This document shows, one piece after another, positions 59,187 to 64,000 of a DNA stretch of 64,000 bases (positions are counted from its first letter, which is position 1; the number at the start of each line of letters is the position of its first letter). A program made the translations under genes and the position numbers. The notes under the pieces are model-generated. The model made no database searches. It was not told the origin of the DNA and worked only from the letters and a program-made list of their open reading frames with translations. Origin of the DNA: Rhizobium sp. ASV20 (GTDB taxonomy: Bacteria > Pseudomonadota > Alphaproteobacteria > Rhizobiales > Rhizobiaceae); the NCBI RefSeq assembly GCF_016429015.1, contig NZ_JAELTU010000019.1, forward strand, positions 1 to 64,000, read 5' to 3'.

Positions 59187-61280
59187 CTACATCTTGCCCG
59201 CGACCTTGATGGCGAAGGAATATTCGAAGGCCACTTCCTCCAAGCGCTGGAAACGGCCGGATGCGCCACCATGGCCGGCATCCATATTCGTCTTCAACAG
59301 GATCGGCGCATCGCCGGTCGTCCTGTCGCGCAGCTTGGCGACCCACTTGGCCGGCTCCCAATAGGTGACACGCGGGTCGGTGAGGCCGCCAAGCGCGAGG
59401 ATAGGCGGATAGGCTTTCTCACCAACATTGTCGTAGGGGCTATAGGCGGCGATCTGCTCGTATTCCTGCCTGCTGTCGATCGGGTTGCCCCATTCGGGCC
59501 ATTCCGGCGGCGTCAGCGGTAAGGTGTCGTCGAGCATGGTGTTGAGCACGTCGACGAAAGGTACGGCAGCGATAACGCCCGCGAATTTCTCCGGTGCCAT
59601 GTTGGCGATTGCGCCCATCAGCATGCCGCCTGCCGAACCGCCCTCGGCGATGATCTTCGTGTAAGAGGTGAACTTCTCTTGATTCAGATAGTCGGCAGCC
59701 GCGATGAAGTCCTTGAAGGTGTTGGTCTTCTTCGCCATCTTGCCGTCTTCGTACCAGGCAAAGCCCTTGTCCTTGCCGCCGCGGATATGGGCGATGGCAT
59801 AGACGAAGCCGCGATCGGCAAGCGACAGGCAGTTTGTGTTGAAGCCGGCCGGAATGGTGATGCCGTAGGCGCCGTAGCCATAGAGCAGGCAGGGAGCAGT
59901 GCCGTCGAGCGGCGTGTCCTTGCGGTAAAGCAGCGTCACCGGTACCTTTTCGCCGTCCCAGGCGGGCGCGAAGACGCGGCGGGTGACGTAGTCGGCGGGG
60001 TTGTGGCCCGACGGTACTTCCTGCGTCTTCAATAGCGTGCGCTCGCGCGTCACCATATTGTAGTCGAAAAGCTGGCTCGGCGTCGTCATCGAGGAGTAGG
60101 AGAAGCGGATGACGTCGGTATCGTATTCCGCAGCCCCCTGCAGGCCGAGCGAATAAGCCTCTTCCTCGAATGCGATGGAATGTTCTTCGCCCGTATGGCG
60201 ATCGCGGATAACGATGCGCGGCAGGCCGTCCTTGCGCTCCAGCCAGATGAGATGGCGAGCGTAAGCCATGTGGTTGAGGATCAACGTGCCCGGCTTGTGA
60301 GCCACCACTTCGCGCCAGTTTTCCTTGCCCGGCTTGTCGGCCGGCGTCTCCATGATCTTGAAATCCTTGGCGTCGGCATCGTTGGTCAGGATGTAGAAGA
60401 CGTCGCCGCCTTCGGTGAGTTCATACTCGATCCCCGTTTCACGCACGGCGACGACCTTCGGCTCGGCCGTCAGGTCCGAAGTCGGGATGATCCGGTATTC
60501 GCTGGTCTCGTGGTCGTGAATGTCGATGAAGATGTAATCGTCGAGCAGCGAGCCGCCGACGCCCATGAAGAAGCCTGCATCTTCCTCTTCGTAGACGAGC
60601 CGGTCCTGCGATTGCGGCGTGCCGAGAATGTGATGGTAGATCTTCGACGGGCGATGGTTCTCGTCCTGCAGCGTGTAGAAGAAGCTCTTGCCGTCAGGCG
60701 CCCATACGCCGCCGCCGCCGGTGTTTTCGAGGACATCGGAGAGATCCTCGCCGGTCTCGAGGTTGCGGACCTTCAGCGTGAAATATTCCGAGCCCTTGTC
60801 GTCATAGCCCCAGATACCGAGGCTGTGGTCGGTGGAATGATCGAGGCCGGAAAGACGGAAATAGGACTTTCCTTCGTTTTCCTTGTCGCCGTTCAGCAGC
60901 AGCTTGCGCTCGCCGCCGTTGCGCGCCTCGCGAAAATAATGCGGCTGCTCGCCGCCGGTGACGAATAGCGTGCCATAGGCATAGGGGCCGTCCTTGACCG
61001 GCACCGAGCTGTCGTCTTCCTTGATGCGGCCCTTCATCTCACCGAAGAGAACCTTCTGCAGCTCCTTCGTGTCCGCCATCGCCGCATTCATATAGGTGTT
61101 TTCGGCTTCCAGATGAGCGCGGATTTCCGGCGCCAGGATCGACGGATCCTTGAACATCGCCTGCCAGTTGTCGGCGCGCAGCCAGGCGTAATCGTCGCTG
61201 CGGCTGATGCCGTGACGCGTATCCGTAACGGGATGCTTCGGGGCGGCAGGCGGGGTGGGAAGGTTCTTGAATACAGACAC
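59187..61280 (-). CDS. ptrB: oligopeptidase B (S9A family)
   Basis: Serine endopeptidase cleaving after basic residues in short peptides. At 697 residues it has an N-terminal seven-bladed propeller (about 80-420) and a C-terminal alpha/beta hydrolase (about 440-690). Active serine is in IIAEGGSAGGMLMGAIANMAPE; the aspartate in LALGGLTDPRVTYWE; the histidine in TNMDAGHGGASGR. The start is GTG at 61280, beginning SVFKNLPTPPAAPKHPV, with an AGAGAAAG ribosome site; the open frame extends 31 codons upstream with no conserved content. DUF1697 follows on the same strand. Confidence 0.92.
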   Translation of the reverse strand: MSVFKNLPTPPAAPKHPVTDTRHGISRSDDYAWLRADNWQAMFKDPSILAPEIRAHLEAENTYMNAAMADTKELQKVLFGEMKGRIKEDDSSVPVKDGPYAYGTLFVTGGEQPHYFREARNGGERKLLLNGDKENEGKSYFRLSGLDHSTDHSLGIWGYDDKGSEYFTLKVRNLETGEDLSDVLENTGGGGVWAPDGKSFFYTLQDENHRPSKIYHHILGTPQSQDRLVYEEEDAGFFMGVGGSLLDDYIFIDIHDHETSEYRIIPTSDLTAEPKVVAVRETGIEYELTEGGDVFYILTNDADAKDFKIMETPADKPGKENWREVVAHKPGTLILNHMAYARHLIWLERKDGLPRIVIRDRHTGEEHSIAFEEEAYSLGLQGAAEYDTDVIRFSYSSMTTPSQLFDYNMVTRERTLLKTQEVPSGHNPADYVTRRVFAPAWDGEKVPVTLLYRKDTPLDGTAPCLLYGYGAYGITIPAGFNTNCLSLADRGFVYAIAHIRGGKDKGFAWYEDGKMAKKTNTFKDFIAAADYLNQEKFTSYTKIIAEGGSAGGMLMGAIANMAPEKFAGVIAAVPFVDVLNTMLDDTLPLTPPEWPEWGNPIDSRQEYEQIAAYSPYDNVGEKAYPPILALGGLTDPRVTYWEPAKWVAKLRDRTTGDAPILLKTNMDAGHGGASGRFQRLEEVAFEYSFAIKVAGKM

Positions 61281-61665
61281 GAGTGCGCTTTCTCTGGAGT
61301 GAAAGTCGGATGCGAAGAGAACAGAGAAATAGAGGCGGGCCGCATGAGGTTCAATAGGAAACTCGCCCCTCAAGCTTCATGCAAGCCGAGTAAATACTGT
61401 TGATCGACTGGAGCGTCGCGCATCTTTCATGGTGTGCCGGGGATGCTGTAGTACCTTAGAATGCGGCACAATTCCTCAAATCGATCCCGATCCGAGGCAT
61501 TGTGCGATGGGCAGCTTGCGGGAAAACCGATGGGGGAGCTGCCTTGATGAGACCACATTCTTTATCGAAGTCGATATACATTGCGTCGACATAAAGGCGG
61601 TCGAACCGCCATCCCTGATGGAACGGACGCAATCAAATCCAGAATAATGCAAGGGACCGGTCTTG
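61281..61665. other. 385-base divergent gap between ptrB and the DUF930 gene
   Basis: Promoter region in both directions. Only a small dyad GGCGGT (61596-61601) / ACCGCC (61605-61610) about 55 bases before the DUF930 start is notable. A 72-codon frame at 61429-61647 has no ribosome site and reads like shadow; I do not call it a gene. Confidence 0.4.
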
Positions 61666-62055
61666 ATGCTGAAACTCGTTGCCATCTTAATTCCATTGGC
61701 TGCTTTCGCTAATTCCGCCTTCGCCGTCGACCCGGCGATGAAGAAACAATTGGAGAAGCTTGATCCGTCGGAGCGCATGGAGCAGGCATGCGACGCAGAG
61801 GCGATGAAACGGATCGGCACGGACAAGACGGGCTTCAAGCCGGACAAGGTCATCGCCTACACATTCGGGGACCCCGCCATGAACCCGGATTCGATGGATG
61901 CGCCAGGCGCCGTCTTTCGCAGCAAGGGCGACTGGTATCATCTTTCCTACAACTGCGTCACCGGCCCGAAACACATCCATGTCCGGGAACTGAGCTACCA
62001 GATCGGCGACAAAGTCCCGCGCGGGGCGTGGCAGGAGCACTATCTCTACGATTGA
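61666..62055 (+). CDS. DUF930-family periplasmic protein
   Basis: Exported 129-residue protein with a Sec signal (LKLVAILIPLAAFANSAFAVD). The mature part matches DUF930, a family mainly of Rhizobiales: KKQLEKLDPSERMEQACDAEAMKRI, then KVIAYTFGDPAMN, and FRSKGDWYHLSYNCVTG with two cysteines that could form a disulfide. Function unknown. ATG at 61666 is preferred over a TTG one codon upstream because AAGGGA sits 9 bases away. It is convergent with cbpM by 13 bases. Confidence 0.82.
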   Translation: MLKLVAILIPLAAFANSAFAVDPAMKKQLEKLDPSERMEQACDAEAMKRIGTDKTGFKPDKVIAYTFGDPAMNPDSMDAPGAVFRSKGDWYHLSYNCVTGPKHIHVRELSYQIGDKVPRGAWQEHYLYD

Positions 62056-62068
62056 CGGCCGGATGCCA

Positions 62069-62401
62069 TCAGCGTTGCCTCAGAATATCGACGCGGGTGA
62101 GCTCTGAGAGGATGAGCTGTTGCACATCGGAAGGCTGGTGACGCACGGCGTCCGTGAGATCGCGCAGCGTAGCCCGCAGGCTATGGATCTGGTCGACCAG
62201 ATCCATGACGACATCGACGCCGGGCTCGTTGACGCCCATGGCATTGCCGAGGTCGAGGATGAGCTGACCGCGGGCAATGTCGGCGTCGCGGAAATTCCGG
62301 CCCTGGTCCGTCACCTCCGGCACCACCCAGCCCTGTGAGATCCAGACTTCCAGCACTGTGGTCTCGATTTCGAGGTGCAGTCGAAACTCTCTCTCGTTCA
62401 T
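62069..62401 (-). CDS. cbpM: chaperone modulatory protein CbpM
   Basis: A 110-residue inhibitor/modulator of the J-protein CbpA. It has a MerR-like helical fold: FRLHLEIETTVLEVWISQGWVVPEV at the N-terminus, RNFRDADIARGQLILDLGNAMGVNEPGVDVVMDLVDQIHSLRATLRDL then a helical end. It is read right after cbpA with 3 bases between, so the two are co-transcribed as in E. coli, where CbpM binds the J domain of CbpA. Confidence 0.9.
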   Translation of the reverse strand: MNEREFRLHLEIETTVLEVWISQGWVVPEVTDQGRNFRDADIARGQLILDLGNAMGVNEPGVDVVMDLVDQIHSLRATLRDLTDAVRHQPSDVQQLILSELTRVDILRQR

Positions 62402-62404
62402 CGC

Positions 62405-63316
62405 TTATTCTCCCATGGTCTTTCTGGGATCTTGTGTCTTCCCGGCGTCCCAATCCGAGATGAAACGCGTCAGTTCCGGATCCGACGCATCCGGAAGCAT
62501 GATCTTCAGGGTCACATAGGCGTCGCCATTGTCCTTGCCGCGCACAGGTGCGCCCTTGCCCTTCAGCCGCAATGTCTTGCCGGTGTTGGAGTTGGGCTGC
62601 AGCGTCACGGTAACCGCGCCGGAGGGGGTGGGAACCCTGATCTTGCCGCCAAGCACCGCTTCCGTCAGCGATATAGGCAGCTCCAGCCGGATGTCGTCGC
62701 CGTCACGGGTGTAGAACCGATGCGGACGGACATGCACCGAAATCAAGGCGTCGCCCGCTGGCCCACCATTGAAGCCGGGGTCGCCCTTGCCCTTCAGCCG
62801 CAGCGTCTGTCCGTCGCGGGTACCTGGCGGTATCTGGACATCGAGGGCCGGGCCGTCCGGCAGGCTGATCTGCTTTTTTGCGCCGTTGATGGCATCAAGA
62901 AAGTCGACCTCCATCGTATAGTGACGATCTTGACCCTGCATTTGGGAATTGCCTCGGCTGCGCCGCGAAAAGAAGCTGGAAAACATGTCATCGGCATCAC
63001 CGAAATCGGCAAAGCCGCCGGTATTCTGATAAGGGCCACGCTGGCCTTCATTGGCGGCGTAGTCGCGATAATAATTACGAGGTGCCTGTTCGGCGCCGCT
63101 GCTGTCGATTTCGCCGCGGTCGAAACGCGCGCGTTTTTCCTCGTCGCCGACGATGCCGTACGCCGCTGAGACCTCCTTGAACTTGTCCTCGGCCTGCTTG
63201 TCGCCGGGGTTGAGATCTGGATGCAGCTTCTTGGCAAGCTTGCGATAGGCGCTTTGAATATCCTTTTGCGGGGCGTCGCGTTTTACGCCTAATACTTCAT
63301 ACGGATCGCGGCTCAT
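62405..63316 (-). CDS. cbpA: curved DNA-binding J-domain chaperone CbpA
   Basis: DnaJ-like cochaperone of DnaK, 303 residues. J-domain at 1-70 with DPYEVLGVKRDAPQKDIQSAYRKLAKKLHPDLNPGD, including HPD; a glycine/phenylalanine-rich linker (TGGFADFGDADDMFSSFF); and the C-terminal substrate-binding domains (about 125-295) with the zinc-finger region absent, as in CbpA. RLKGKGDPGFNGGPAGD and LRLKGKGAPVRGKDNGDAYV are the paired CTD repeats. Forms an operon with cbpM. The 270-base gap upstream to the deacetylase holds an inverted repeat at 63356. Confidence 0.93.
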   Translation of the reverse strand: MSRDPYEVLGVKRDAPQKDIQSAYRKLAKKLHPDLNPGDKQAEDKFKEVSAAYGIVGDEEKRARFDRGEIDSSGAEQAPRNYYRDYAANEGQRGPYQNTGGFADFGDADDMFSSFFSRRSRGNSQMQGQDRHYTMEVDFLDAINGAKKQISLPDGPALDVQIPPGTRDGQTLRLKGKGDPGFNGGPAGDALISVHVRPHRFYTRDGDDIRLELPISLTEAVLGGKIRVPTPSGAVTVTLQPNSNTGKTLRLKGKGAPVRGKDNGDAYVTLKIMLPDASDPELTRFISDWDAGKTQDPRKTMGE

Positions 63317-63355
63317 GCATGTCTCTCTTCGGGAGCACGGAAAATACGCAGATAG

Positions 63356-63385
63356 TGCTACGATGGTCTCATATCAATCGTAGCA
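63356..63385. promoter_or_regulatory. inverted repeat upstream of cbpA
   Basis: TGCTACGAT (63356-63364) and ATCGTAGCA (63377-63385) are perfect 9-base arms with a 12-base spacer, 40 bases from the cbpA start on the minus strand. Possibly a regulator site for the cbpA-cbpM operon or for the divergent deacetylase gene; the binding protein is unknown. Confidence 0.5.
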
Positions 63386-63586
63386 TAGACGCCGCCAGGT
63401 TGAAGCCCGGAACGTGACGCTTTGTAAGCTCAGCGCATATGTGATGCGATATGCGCGGTTTTGCCCCCGGTCTGCCATATTTCCGGCGTGTTGCCGGAAG
63501 ATGGCGAGCGGAGAGGTGGAAAATCCGTGGTGATCCCACGGGCTTGCGCCAGATTAGATTGTCTCGATTCGCCCGGTGGCCGCTTG

Positions 63587-64000
63587 ATGAACCGTTTTGT
63601 GCTTGCATCCGCATTTCTTCTCGCTGCCGGCGCTGCTCATGCAGCGCAGCCGGAGCAGCCGCCGGCTGGCTGGCCGCAATTGCCGCCGAAGGCCGCCGCC
63701 TCGAATATCAAGCTCGTCGAGCCGCACTTGCGCGTCAATCGCGCCGGCAAGGGCGCGGCGCGCATCGCGCTCACCTTCGACGCCTGCATGGGCAAGACCG
63801 ATCCGCGCATCCTGAGTACCCTGGTCGATCAGCGCATCCCGGCAACGATCTTCGTGACCGCGCGCTGGCTACGCACCAATCCGGACGCACTCAAGGTCTT
63901 CCTCGCTCACCCGGATCTGTTCGAGCTGGAAAACCACGGGCAGAACCATATTCCGGCCGTCGATATCCCGACCAAGGTCTACGGCATCGCTGCTGCAGGC
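63587..64000 (+). CDS. exported polysaccharide deacetylase, 3' end outside window
   Basis: The visible 138 codons have a Sec signal (VLASAFLLAAGAAHAAQPEQ) and, after a proline-rich linker, the start of a NodB-type deacetylase: ARIALTFDACMGKTDPR with the first catalytic aspartate, then VDQRIPATIFVTARWLRTN and LENHGQNHI, carrying the metal histidines (HGxxH). Likely removes acetyl groups from cell-wall or capsule polysaccharide. The start at 63587 fits the signal peptide but has no strong ribosome site. The rest of the gene lies beyond the window. Confidence 0.85.
   Translation, partial: MNRFVLASAFLLAAGAAHAAQPEQPPAGWPQLPPKAAASNIKLVEPHLRVNRAGKGAARIALTFDACMGKTDPRILSTLVDQRIPATIFVTARWLRTNPDALKVFLAHPDLFELENHGQNHIPAVDIPTKVYGIAAAG

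Noticed and set aside
61429-61647. 72-codon frame between ptrB and the DUF930 gene
   Set aside because: No ribosome site and no conserved-looking sequence; treated as non-coding.
1-64000. Search for CRISPR arrays, tRNA or rRNA genes, insertion sequences and integrases
   Set aside because: No regularly spaced repeats, no cloverleaf-like sequences and no transposase or integrase motifs were seen by eye; a tRNA scan or IS search could still find divergent ones.

Overview
The window reads as chromosomal DNA of a Rhizobiaceae alphaproteobacterium, most likely Rhizobium or a close relative. The evidence is high GC content, dense coding on both strands, and families typical of that group: a TIGR03808-type Tat-exported beta-helix protein, a DUF930 protein, a DmeR/DmeF nickel-cobalt efflux pair, a CbpA/CbpM chaperone pair, an R. 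etli type asparaginase, and extragenic palindromes of rhizobial type. I saw no tRNA, rRNA, CRISPR array, transposase or prophage gene. All identifications come from reading protein motifs; no database search was run.

Layout. 1-8.4 kb: a truncated MFS exporter divergent from a cysteine-bearing winged-helix regulator, an asparaginase, a DUF2127 membrane protein, a DeoR regulator divergent from a small deoxyribosyltransferase-like protein, two glutathione S-transferases, a YjbR protein and a LysR regulator. 8.6-19.1 kb: the metabolic core, a fused indolepyruvate:ferredoxin oxidoreductase followed on the same strand by a leucine/isovalerate degradation operon (isovaleryl-CoA dehydrogenase, MCC beta, a RidA protein, MCC alpha, HMG-CoA lyase, methylglutaconyl-CoA hydratase), which takes isovaleryl-CoA to acetyl-CoA and acetoacetate. 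19-27 kb: Tat beta-helix protein, nitrilase, a DNA-repair pair (ligase-associated exonuclease plus ATP-dependent DNA ligase), a Tat-exported hydrolase and two tandem L,D-transpeptidases.

27-34 kb: the peroxide-sensing OhrR/Ohr pair with a clear operator, a RES-Xre toxin-antitoxin pair, a MarR regulator divergent from a DUF899 thioredoxin-like protein, a two-domain VOC protein, a HerA-like ATPase and prominent extragenic palindromes. 34-46.5 kb: glucose-6-phosphate dehydrogenase, trans-aconitate methyltransferase, a TerC-CBS-CorC membrane protein, alcohol dehydrogenase, branched-chain aminotransferase, a GNAT, an MFS transporter with a PEBP protein, an AraC regulator divergent from an NTF2-like protein, a racemase-family protein and superoxide dismutase. 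46.5-64 kb: metallophosphoesterase, a YafY regulator divergent from a LysE exporter, two c-type cytochromes, methyltransferase, C39-like peptidase, GNAT, a MerR regulator, dmeRF, a class A beta-lactamase, SelO, VOC and DUF1697 proteins, oligopeptidase B, DUF930, cbpM-cbpA and the start of a polysaccharide deacetylase.

The most informative non-coding signal is a series of near-perfect operators next to single-gene regulators (1535, 4784, 27758, 29977, 44479, 48219, 53315, 53459), which lets several regulator-target pairs be proposed from sequence alone. No wholly new multi-gene system stands out. The best candidates for a second look are the ferredoxin oxidoreductase/leucine cluster, the exonuclease-ligase pair without its usual helicase and phosphoesterase partners in view, the three-palindrome DeoR promoter, and the MerR regulator with a perfect operator but no evident target.
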